In this document: positions 1 to 7,350 of the stretch, piece after piece
Numbering within the stretch: the first letter of the stretch is position 1
Layout of the letters: each line of letters starts with the position of its first letter
NCBI GenBank assembly: GCA_027596195.1
Contig: JADGJG010000961.1
Span: 1 to 10,467 of the forward strand
Origin: Podochytrium sp. JEL0797
Taxonomy: Eukaryota > Chytridiomycota > Chytridiomycetes > Chytridiales > Chytriomycetaceae
DNA: 10,467 bases
Direction of reading: 5' to 3'
The notes under the pieces: model-generated
Told to the model about the DNA's origin: nothing
Database searches by the model: none
What the model saw: the letters and a program-made list of their open reading frames with translations, nothing else
Translations under genes and position numbers: made by a program

Positions 1-35
1 ACCCCTCTGATTTCTTGCTTATTTTCCGCCATCCA

Positions 36-60
36 CCCCCCCCCCCCTCCCCCCCTCTCC
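36..60 (-). repeat. Poly-C tract (G7-A-G12 on the minus strand)
   Basis: C runs of 12 and 7 are separated by one T, followed by a short CT-rich end. On the minus strand, which is the sense strand of the mL58-like gene, this is a G-run beginning 23 nt after the stop codon. It may act as a G-rich downstream element in 3' end formation, but it could also be simple low-complexity sequence. Confidence 0.6.
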
Positions 61-78
61 GCCTCCCACACACAGAGA

Positions 79-593
79 CTACCAAAGCGCCTTCCTCCTA
101 ATCCGATCCACAATCGTAACCTTCTTGCTAATCGGCAACGCATCGAACCGCGCCTGTTCCTGACTCGCAAGCATCTGCTTGCGCGCACTGTGCTTCACAA
201 CATCCGCCGTGAGTTCGAGAATGCGTCCAGGATATGTGTTGTACTTGCGGCAGAGCGTCTACGAAATGGGTGGTTTAATCTTCCTCGCAAACCCCTGGAA
301 AAAAAAAAGAAAACAACACCACACACCTGCACAGTCCACACATCCGGATTCTCCCGTCTCAACTGAATGCATTCCTGTTCCTGCTGTGGAGACATGGGGC
401 TGCGTTTCGGGTACGCCCGGATGCGCGGGGGTAAGGCGATCGTGGTGGCGGGTTGTTGAGTTGACAGTGGGGCAGGGTTGCGCGAGATGAGGACCGAGCC
501 GTCGTCGAGGGTCACTCGGGGTGTGTTTTTGGGTGTGTTCCAGGTGTAGAAGGAGCGTTTGAGGAGGGGCCTCGTGATGAGTGTTCGGATCAT
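79..593 (-). CDS. Mitochondrial ribosomal protein mL58-like (MRPL20 family)
   Basis: Likely a protein of the mitochondrial large ribosomal subunit, made in the cytosol and imported. Two exons: 593-327 (89 codons) and 258-79 (59 codons plus TAG), joined over a 68-nt intron with donor GTGTGT; product 148 aa. Residues 1-18 are rich in Arg, Leu and Ser without acidic residues, as in a mitochondrial targeting peptide. Residues 64-100 hold the family signature: a Pro-rich lead, a charged helix, then ENPDVWTVQ joined to TLCRKYNTYP, matching the fungal pattern W-(T/S)-V-x-x-L-(A/C)-(K/R)-(K/R)-(F/Y). The C-terminus IVDRIRRKALW resembles the basic, Trp-ending tail of fungal homologues. An in-frame ATG at 659-657 exists, but 593 puts the presequence at the N-terminus. 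A stronger-looking acceptor at 295 would truncate the protein. Family identity rests on recalled motifs. Confidence 0.68.
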
Positions 594-759
594 AGTTGCG
601 ATTTTTGCTTTTTTTTGGAAACCAAGTTGGCCTCTTGGTCGGAATCCTCCTCCCTTCATTCTTTATCGAAACCAAATAATGCTCAATCTTCTTCTTGCTT
701 TTCTACACTGCTGGATAATTCCCTCCTCAACCCACTTCTCATCCATCTCACTCTGCCCG

Positions 760-777
760 CCCCCCCCCCTCCCCCCC
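760..777 (-). repeat. Poly-C tract (G7-A-G10 on the minus strand)
   Basis: C10-T-C7 on the plus strand. On the sense strand of CNOT9 it is a G-run starting 36 nt after the stop codon, almost the same as the tract behind the mL58-like gene. It lies in the 220-nt spacer between the two tandem minus-strand genes. The rest of that spacer shows no gene. Confidence 0.6.
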
Positions 778-813
778 AATTCCCCAAAATATTAAAATAA
801 ATGTTGGAAGTTT

Positions 814-2308
814 TCATTCGCTCAAATTCACAAGCAAGTTCTGGTTGGAGAGTTGGGGAAGAAGAGCATGGGTTAATTGCCGCGGTGCGCGTCCAAAAAA
901 ACACGAATATAAACAAGAAATACTCAACTGCCAAGCACCGTTTCGTCGTAACATCGTCCTTCAACACCATCGCAAACGTGTTGTCCCGTAACGGCTCAGG
1001 CAAGCTGTCACATAACACACACAAATCAATTAATCTCAAAAATGGAATAGTACACACACAAACGCAACGCACCACTGTCTCAGCGCTTCCTTGGCCCTCG
1101 GATTATCACTCAACCTCAAATAACATCTCACAACGTGTTTCAACAGTCTCACGCTCTGCTGCTCCACCAGCTGCGACACCATGTTCGACAAGACTGTGCC
1201 GACCGCGTAGAAACGTTCGTAGGTTTGGCAAATATATGCGAGGCCCATTTCGTCGAGCAGGATTTTCTGAACAATAAAGATGGCAACCTGTGGGTAATTG
1301 AGGGAGGGGAAGGCGGGGAGTTAGTTAATGGGAAGGGAAAAAGGGAAGGTGAGTCGCGCGTTTCGAGCCATATTCGGATACGGCACGCATCAATCGAAAT
1401 ATTCGACACCAAGATGATGTTTTTAGCTGGTGTGAACGTGTCGATTTGGCGCGTAGATGGCGAACGGCAACAAATCCAGCATGACTCACAGTTTTGCTCA
1501 ACTCGGAGCCGCTCTCCATGATACGCAAGCAAAGGGGAATAATTTCGGTGCTAAGAAGGAAATTGATGACGTCGCTGCTGTCGTTCTGGAGTTGCAATTG
1601 AGACGGCATTCATATACAAACAAACGCACACACGCACCTTGACCAAGGCGCCAATCACGCCCAAACTCGTCAAACGCAGGTATTCGAATGCGCGCGTTTT
1701 CGAAGTGGTGTTGAGGAAGGGGTAGAGGAACAGCGGGATGTCGGCTGAGGCAACATGATTTTTTTATCAGCGACGGTGCCAGGGGCAAAAGGAAAAGAGG
1801 CGGAGCACGCACCGTTCAAGAACAGGGCGCGTGTGTCCTGGTGACTCGCGACACACTGCAGCAGGGCCAATGCGTTGCAGACTCTGTTTGACGCCTGGTT
1901 GGACAGCGTTGGCGGGGACAGCAGCGGATACACGAGCACGATTTCCTGCAGCAGGGCAGTCATGACGCCTGGAGAGGTGGGTTAGCAATGCATGGCATAG
2001 GGTGAAATACCGCACGCACCGAACGAGTGCCACAGGATCGGAGCCAGGTCCTCGTAGGCCTCGCGCTTCTTGGACAGCTCGACCAGGGCGAGTTCGCGGC
2101 GGTCTGGCGGCGGCGGCGCGGCGCCCTGGGCAGCGAGGGGGGCGGGCGCCAGCGGGGCAGTCAGGTCCAGGATCAGCTGGTACACGCGGTCAGAGGAGTC
2201 CTCGCGGCGGTCCGTGGGCTGCTGCTGCTGCTGTTGCTGTTGCTGTTGCTGTTGCATTCCGAGGAGCAGCGGGTCGAGCGACGACTCCTTGTCTTTGAGC
2301 TGGTCCAT
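814..2308 (-). CDS. CNOT9: CCR4-NOT complex subunit 9 (CNOT9 / Caf40 / Rcd1)
   Basis: Armadillo-repeat subunit of the CCR4-NOT deadenylase complex, which shortens mRNA poly(A) tails; in known orthologues it docks on the NOT1 scaffold. Seven exons: 2308-2020, 1968-1813, 1744-1638, 1585-1490, 1287-1073, 1004-929 and 840-814; introns 51, 68, 52, 202, 68 and 88 nt; product 321 aa (human about 299). Near-invariant family blocks appear in order across the junctions: [101 protein letters not shown], and a C-terminus of KRCLA then NLLVNLSE. The less conserved N-terminus holds 12 consecutive Gln (residues 19-30) and a four-Pro run. Four of six donors read GTGCGT and the last reads GTTGAG. An in-frame ATG at 2404-2402 would add a Lys/Arg-rich leader; 2308 is preferred. 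Confidence 0.95.
2219..2254 (-). repeat. Polyglutamine tract (CAG/CAA) in CNOT9
   Basis: Twelve Gln codons: four alternating CAA-CAG pairs, then four CAG. The CAA interruptions lower slippage risk compared with a pure CAG run. The tract lies in the disordered N-terminal extension ahead of the armadillo core. Confidence 0.9.
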
Positions 2309-2455
2309 CGCAGAAAGTCGTTTTTTTTTTCTTCGCCTTGGTTTCTGGGACTGTGTCTTGTTGCGTCTGGTTCGCGTGCACACCTCTTTGTTTATTTTTT
2401 TCAAGAGAGAGTGAAGGAGAAGAGAAGAAGAAAGAAAGAAAAAAAAAATATAAAA
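2309..2455. promoter_or_regulatory. Divergent intergenic region, probable shared promoter
   Basis: The 147 bp between the divergent starts of CNOT9 (minus) and the CRAL-TRIO gene (plus) must hold both 5' leaders and both core promoters. A T-run occurs at about 2319-2330, and the last 50 nt before the plus-strand ATG are almost wholly purine, giving that mRNA a GA/A-rich leader. TATA-like bases at 2449-2454 sit only two bases ahead of the ATG, too close to be its TATA box. No other motif is recognisable. Confidence 0.55.
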
Positions 2456-3949
2456 ATGTTCAAGTCGCTCCGAAAAGACGCGGCCTCCTCGAGCAGCTCT
2501 GCGCCCGGCTCCACCAACGGCGTTGACTGCGACGCGTCGCCAGTACAGGAAAGCGCCGCGCCAGGCCTCCTAGCCCCGCTGCAGGGCCGCTTCCGCTCGC
2601 GCACCGCAGACACCAAGGAGAACCAGGTCGCAAACATCAGGGACCATCCCGCCTCAAAGAGCGGCAGCGCCCTCAACCTGCCGCCTCAGCAGCTGCAGCG
2701 CCCTGCTTCAGAGGGATCCAGCAGGGCCCCGTCGCCAGACGAACTCGAGGTGTGTTCCGAAAACAAACAATGGAATACATCCATGCACTCAAATCGAAAA
2801 AATCTAGGCCTTTGTGGTCCTAGTGAAGGACAGGCTTAAAGCCCACTCGTATCTGCCGACGATGCCTGATGTCGATATAAAGCGCTTTTTAGTTGCCCAC
2901 CGGAATAACCAGGCAAACGCCTTGAAGCAAGTCCACGCGACTTTGGTAAATTGAAAACCCCTCCCTCTTGCCTTTTACAAGCTGTGGAGCTCTGTTATTT
3001 TCGGGCGTCGATGCACGTACATGCTTGGCCATTTTGAAATGACAGTCACGTGTACTTGTCGTCCCCCCATTGTCCCACCCTTCCAGCAACAAAACCCTTT
3101 CGAACACTATGCATTTCTCCTCCAGTTATAAGACAAACTTCTCAACCACGATAAATTCTATAGGACTGGCGCCACAACTTCAACTTTAATTCCATCCTCA
3201 CCGAAGACTTTTCCGACCTCGAGGCCACCGGCAAACTCACCATCGACTCCACCGACTTTCAACAAAACGCCGTCATGGTCTGGCAACAACACCTCCACAC
3301 CCCACTCCTACCCCCCTCCTCCTCTTCCGCCGTATCCCCCTCCTCCAGCACCATCACCTCCGCCACCGCCTCCTCCTCCTTCTCCACCGCCACCGCAACC
3401 ACAACCGCCAGCCGAAAAGAAGACAAAGAAGCCCTCCTCCTCTCGACCGAAAAAAACCTCCGCTTTTTTGTCTACACCATCGAACGCGCCAAACAAACCC
3501 ACCGTCTGCGCCCCGACAACAAACTCACCGTCCTCGTGGACCGTCTCGGCATGACGCCCATCAACTACGACCAACCCCTTGGCAAAGCGATCGTGGGTGT
3601 CATGCAGCACTACCCGGACCTGTTTGAAGCGTACTACGTGTTCCCCAAAAACGCCATGCTCATGGTCGCGTGGAAACTCACGAGAGTGTTTTTGGATCCG
3701 GTCACGGTTGCGAGGATAAAGTTGCTTGGGGAGGCGGAGGTCAAGAGTGTGTTGGTTGGGGTGATGGCGAAGGGGGAGTTGTTAGTACGGTATGGTGGGG
3801 AGAAGGGTGGGGGGGAGGAGGTGGGTGCGGCGAGTGTGGAGAAGGGGTGTGTGGTTGGGCGTGGGGTGGGGTCTGGGGCGGGAGTGGATATCTCGGTGGA
3901 GGATGCGGACGATGAGGAGGACGAGTTTTTGGATGCGGATGGGGTGTGA
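2456..3949 (+). CDS. Sec14-like CRAL-TRIO lipid-transfer protein
   Basis: Probable cytosolic or peripheral-membrane lipid-binding protein of the Sec14 family. Three exons: 2456-2749, 2808-2945 and 3164-3949; introns 58 and 218 nt; product 405 aa. Residues 1-98 are Ser/Pro/Ala-rich and look disordered. Residues 99-153 form the CRAL-TRIO N-terminal helices, with [18 protein letters not shown] and, across the second junction, ATL-DWRHNF. The lipid-binding domain shows [10 protein letters not shown], then [11 protein letters not shown] (245-255), a strand [10 protein letters not shown] (265-274), [17 protein letters not shown] (293-309), [11 protein letters not shown] (313-323) and a closing YGG. 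A Ser/Thr/Ala insert (196-227) splits the domain just after the strand VMVWQQHLH. The usual GRPV of that strand is replaced by QNAV. The tail is Gly-rich, then strongly acidic. Codon third bases flip from mostly C to mostly G near 3660. The ligand cannot be inferred. Confidence 0.85.
3317..3412 (+). repeat. Low-complexity Ser/Thr/Ala coding insert (TCC/ACC/GCC-rich)
   Basis: Thirty-two consecutive codons (residues 196-227 of the CRAL-TRIO protein) encode almost only Ser, Thr and Ala, on a pyrimidine-rich coding strand. The conserved domain resumes on the far side, so this is an insertion, most likely a surface loop grown by trinucleotide slippage. Confidence 0.8.
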
Positions 3950-4457
3950 ACTGAATCCGGACTAAGATCCGGATACGTAGAACAAATTAATTTTATTTAT
4001 TTATTCATAAATAACAACAAATGTGTGAAGAAAGTCGATAAAAGACGATATTTTGTTGGTCGTTGTGCCTTTATTTGTCCACCGCGATTTCCTCTTTCCC
4101 TCCGTCGCGGTCTGCGAAACAGGATTTGACCACTTCCACATCAAACGGATGATTCCGTGCATTTGATTTTGATTTTCTCGTTGTGAAAGCTCAATATGTG
4201 GCTTTTTTGAATTTGGGCTCAGCGAAGTAACCAAGAAGAAATCGACTGGCGAGAGGCAGATGGTGTTCAAATCACTGACCGTAGTGAACGTTTCCATTCG
4301 AACCTTCTCCCTATGGGTCAATGGGACGTGGCTTGGGGCATGCAATTGCTGCTCGGCGGACAATGGAAATGTAGAGGTTGAGTGGGGTGTTCCCATGCTT
4401 CCCTTCCTTTTCACGCGGTTTGTTGGTGCAGAGCGATTGCATTTTCGGACACCAAAA
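3950..4457. other. Intergenic region between the CRAL-TRIO and EED-like genes
   Basis: This 508-bp stretch, the longest spacer here, starts with the 3' UTR of the CRAL-TRIO gene. Just after the stop, ATCCGGA occurs twice (3955-3961 and 3967-3973). An AT-rich block with tandem ATTTA units follows. The second half has an open plus-strand frame from ATG 4260 continuous with the EED-like start, and an antisense open frame (4414-4001). Neither resembles a family I know. No RNA gene or clear core promoter is visible. Confidence 0.5.
3990..4014 (+). promoter_or_regulatory. AU-rich 3' UTR element with AT-only inverted repeat
   Basis: It sits 41 nt after the CRAL-TRIO stop and contains overlapping ATTTA units (TTATTTATT), like an AU-rich mRNA stability element. 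Bases 3997-4004 (TTATTTAT) and 4007-4014 (ATAAATAA) form a perfect 8-bp inverted repeat with a 2-nt gap. On the minus strand the block carries several AATAAA hexamers. It may mark the polyadenylation zone of this gene. The role is inferred from sequence alone. Confidence 0.4.
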
Positions 4458-5909
4458 ATGAATCAATACCGAGAAACAACGCTCTCGTTCCGCGAAAACC
4501 ACCAGCTCAACGTTGTCCATGTCGCTGCCATCAGCGAGCTTGGAGCAGAAACAGAAAACATCCTGATTGCGACAGCGGGCATGGGGCAGGTACGGTTACT
4601 GTCCAACAATGATTGCGTATCCAATACGGCGCACAGGCCAACATCTATGACAACAACTACTGCTCCGAAGGCTTGATGGATCTCATCGCCCAGCTCCCCC
4701 TTACGGATTCGAGCGATCGCGCCGTCCAGGCGACCGTCTGCGCTTGGATCAACGTGCCCGATGATCTGCTGCTGGCGATAGGCGATGAAACGGGGTGTGT
4801 GCGCATCGTCAGCTTCACACGGCTGAAGGAGGTTTCGCGGTGGGTTGTGAGTCCCGAAGGTCTGTTTGTCGGTCGATCCCGCGGCAATGACTGACCTTAC
4901 CAACGCAGCCCCTATCACGCACCTGCAGGCACCTCGATCCCCAACAGACTTTCCATTTACTCTACTCGCATGTTCGGGCAATCATTCCTTGGCGCTATGG
5001 TCCATTGTGTCCGCGTCCGAACAGTCAAAACAACTCGAATTGGAGGCGACGGCAGCAGTTGAGATTTCGTTCGAGATTCCAATCCATGGCGCAGTATTCT
5101 TATTCTCATTCGATTGCAGTGCTTTTCGTGGAACGGATCGTGTCTCGTGTACGCGGACGCGAAGCGAATCATTCACATTCTCAACCTCACACCGAATCCT
5201 CACGAAGTGGACACTCTGTCGCGATTCTTTCGGAGCAATCATTCGGACAGTATTGGTATGCTCAATTATCTGATTGCATCTGTTGCACGTGAACGCGTGT
5301 GCGAGCGCGCAATGGTTTTCTAGGCCTCTCCGCGATTCTGATTCCCTTTTTCGCGCTTGTCAGAATGCATTCGGATACTTCAAGACGATCGCATTGTGCT
5401 TGGGTCAAGAGACCGGGTGTCGATTTACAATCTGAAGGACGAAACGGTTTGTGGCGGACTTGTTGAAATCTCAAAAAACTCTGTTTCCTCGCACTAACTC
5501 TCAAGAATTACACGACCAGATACACTTCTCGCTCACTGCACATCAATCCATAGCTTCCAACTTCGAAATCGAGTGAGAAAAAAAGCGCATGCATCGATTC
5601 AAACACGACTGACCCCCTAAACAACAGTCCCTCTAACACCTTCTTGTGCGCAATCTCCAAAGATCCTTCCTGCGTGAACGTGTATGACCTCAGCTCCGGG
5701 AAACTTGCTCAAACCATCAAAATCAAAAACGGAATGAGGATTCTGTACTGCTGCTTTGTGAACGAGTTGAGTGCGGTTTTCTTTTTCTCTCTCGAGGCTA
5801 CTCTAACTTGAGGAAACGAATTCGCGGATCTCTATTTGCTTGTGTGTTCAGATATCTGATTTCGGTGGGGGACAATGGCTTGTTGGTGCGGAACTTCTTT
5901 GAGAAATAA
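4458..5909 (+). CDS. WD40 protein, EED/ESC-like (candidate Polycomb PRC2 subunit)
   Basis: Seven-bladed WD40 candidate. Eight exons: 4458-4589, 4637-4859, 4909-5093, 5120-5255, 5364-5446, 5520-5572, 5628-5765 and 5852-5909. They sum to 1008 nt (335 aa) with every phase consistent. Introns: 47, 49, 26, 108, 73, 55 and 86 nt. By eye the blades follow EED in order: [28 protein letters not shown] then [16 protein letters not shown] (88-103); [12 protein letters not shown] then [15 protein letters not shown] (137-151); [33 protein letters not shown], which matches the EED YVDC-R-W-GD-ILS blade; and CVNVYDL, ending [18 protein letters not shown] scaffolds the H3K27 methyltransferase. The aromatic-cage positions appear lost. 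LRWD1 or another WD40 protein is possible. An in-frame ATG at 4260 could add 66 residues; 4458 has the AAAAATG context. Confidence 0.6.
5094..5119 (+). other. Candidate 26-nt intron in the EED-like gene
   Basis: It begins GTATTC, is pyrimidine-rich and ends GATTGCAG. Removing 26 nt (not a multiple of 3) joins FEIPIHGA to CFSWNGS, the expected strand order at a WD40 blade boundary; keeping it breaks the frame. A competing donor, GTTGAG at 5058, would give a 62-nt intron in the same phase and drop 12 residues. Confidence 0.55.
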
Positions 5910-6027
5910 TACGCATATTAATATGTGGAACTTAATTAATGAAAGGGACAAAGAACTGCCACGTTGCACGCGCAAGGCATTTTGCCCCAGCACTTCTCCA
6001 AAATTCTTGACCACCTTCTTTCCAAAA
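5910..6027. other. Short spacer upstream of phosphomannomutase
   Basis: These 118 bp hold the 3' UTR of the EED-like gene and the promoter and leader of phosphomannomutase. Two AT-rich palindromes stand close together: CATATTAATATG (5914-5925) and TTAATTAA (5932-5939). They could be protein-binding sites or chance AT sequence. No polyadenylation hexamer or canonical TATA box is seen. Confidence 0.35.
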
Positions 6028-7216
6028 ATGACGCCCGAGTTCCAAAAGCGAGACCACCCCGACACCATTGTCCTCTTCGACGTTGATGGCACCATCACCC
6101 CTGCCCGCCAGGAAATCAGTGAATCCATGAAGCAGACGCTTGCCAAGCTCCGCAAGAAGGTCGTTGTCGGATTCGTTGGAGGAAGCGACCTCGCCAAGCA
6201 GAAGGAGCAGATTGGCGAAGACGTGCTCGATCTGTTCGACTACTGCTTCTCCGAGAACGGTTTGACGGCGTACAAGCTGAACCAGCAGCTCGCCTCGCAG
6301 GTGAGCACAGTTCTGGGTTTTTATGGGCGCCAGGCCTTCTGAGTAATTGTGAATGCGGCCTTTTTTTAGAGCTTCATTGGATTCTTGGGCGAAGAGAGAT
6401 ACCAGAAGCTCTGCAACTTTGTGCTCCGTTACCTCTCCGACATTTCTCTCCCCGTCAAGAGGTGCGACTTCACCCGTAAATTACGACCGGAAAAAGTGCC
6501 AGCAACTAATACAAAACGTTTTCTCCCTTCCCCTCCCCGCCATCCTCCCATTGTTCGTTCAACAGAGGAACCTTCATTGAATTCAGAAATGGAATGATCA
6601 ACATCAGTCCCATCGGTCGTAACTGCTCGTATGTTATTTTTCACTGCCCGAGCCGTGTGGCTGTGCCTTTTTTTAACAACACCCCCTTGGCGTTCGCACT
6701 GACAAATCACACGAATCCATGACAAACAACAGGCACCCTGAGAGAGACCAATTCGAAGCATATGACAAGATTCACAAGATTCGTGCGGGTATGGTCGATG
6801 CGTTGAAGAAGAACTTCCCGGATTACGGACTTATTTACTCCATCGGTGCGTCTTGTTTATTCTGTTCTTCATTTGTTGGCAATGCTCTTGCTGTGTGTGA
6901 ATCTGACTCTTTTGTTGCGTGTGCGCAGGAGGACAAATTTCCTTTGACGTGATGCCGGCTGGCTGGGACAAGACGTACTGTCTCCGCCACTTGGAGGGAG
7001 AGGGTTTCACCAAGATCCACTTCTTCGGCGACAAGACTTTCGAGGTATGGAGCAATGTTTTTGAATCTCACCTCTTGGTTGAGATATTGAATGTTTTTGC
7101 GTTCATATTAGGGTGGTAACGACTACGAGATTTACACCGACCCGACTGTCGAGGGACACTCTGTCACTTGCCCCGAGGACACGCAGAAGATTTTGGGAGA
7201 GTTGTTTGGAATCTAA
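6028..7216 (+). CDS. PMM2: Phosphomannomutase (Sec53/PMM2 family)
   Basis: Cytosolic enzyme converting mannose-6-phosphate to mannose-1-phosphate, the step that feeds GDP-mannose into N-glycosylation, O-mannosylation, GPI anchors and mannoproteins. Six exons: 6028-6300, 6370-6461, 6566-6628, 6733-6845, 6929-7044 and 7112-7216; introns 69, 104, 104, 83 and 67 nt; product 253 aa (yeast Sec53 254). A HAD-fold enzyme: FDVDGT at 17-22 supplies the nucleophile Asp18 and the acid/base Asp20. GFVGGSDL and FSENGL follow. The cap-domain substrate-binding arginines of human PMM2 (R123, R134, R141) correspond to R129, R140 and R147, in [13 protein letters not shown] and [27 protein letters not shown] (Asp215) and GGNDYEI close the core. 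It looks fully functional. The start at 6028 (AAAAATG) gives family length; upstream in-frame ATGs overlap the previous gene or its 3' UTR. Confidence 0.97.
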
Positions 7217-7241
7217 GGACTTTCCTTTGTTATTCTGTCAG

Positions 7242-7259
7242 CGTATTAAACGTATTAAA
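7242..7259 (+). promoter_or_regulatory. Tandem CGTATTAAA repeat, probable polyadenylation signal
   Basis: The 9-mer CGTATTAAA occurs twice back to back, starting 25 nt after the phosphomannomutase stop. Each copy holds ATTAAA, the commonest variant of the AATAAA polyadenylation hexamer. Only 91 nt then remain before the next start codon, so cleavage must occur close by. Confidence 0.45.
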
Positions 7260-7350
7260 TCTCGACTTGCAAAATACTTAAGTGTAATTCATGCGATAGG
7301 TAGATTTGCGGACCAACAAACAAAGAAAAGGAAGAAAACCAAGCCCAAAA

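Noticed and set aside
179..490. Plus-strand open frame of 103 codons
   Set aside because: It lies opposite the mL58-like exons, has no family resemblance and is explained as a shadow of the minus-strand gene.
195..659. Single-exon 154-codon minus-strand reading through the mL58-like region
   Set aside because: Its C-terminal third departs from the family after DVWTVQ and runs through an intron-like poly-pyrimidine stretch; the spliced model restores the conserved end RRKALW.
801..1277. Plus-strand open frame of 158 codons
   Set aside because: It is antisense to CNOT9 exons 5-7 and their introns, with no recognisable motif.
2002..2414. Plus-strand open frames with poly-Cys, poly-Leu or Ala/Val runs
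   Set aside because: These are other readings of the CAG/CAA repeat and GC-rich first exon of CNOT9; only the minus-strand reading matches a family.
2448..2455. TATA-like bases just before the CRAL-TRIO start
   Set aside because: They are adjacent to the ATG, inside the leader, and cannot position transcription for it.
2946..3163. A possible extra exon starting CTGTGGAGC inside CRAL-TRIO intron 2
   Set aside because: Acceptor and donor dinucleotides exist, but the reading breaks the join ATL-DWRHNF, which matches the Sec14 family directly.
5447..5505. Shorter EED-like intron ending at CAAG 5505
   Set aside because: The acceptor lies only about 8 nt from the CTAAC branch site and leads to an in-frame stop or wrong phase; the acceptor at 5519 keeps the frame.
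4458..5909. PROPPIN (Atg18/WIPI) identity for the WD40 protein
   Set aside because: The phrase RDRVSIYNL is reminiscent, but the phosphoinositide-binding FRRG motif is absent and blade order fits EED better.
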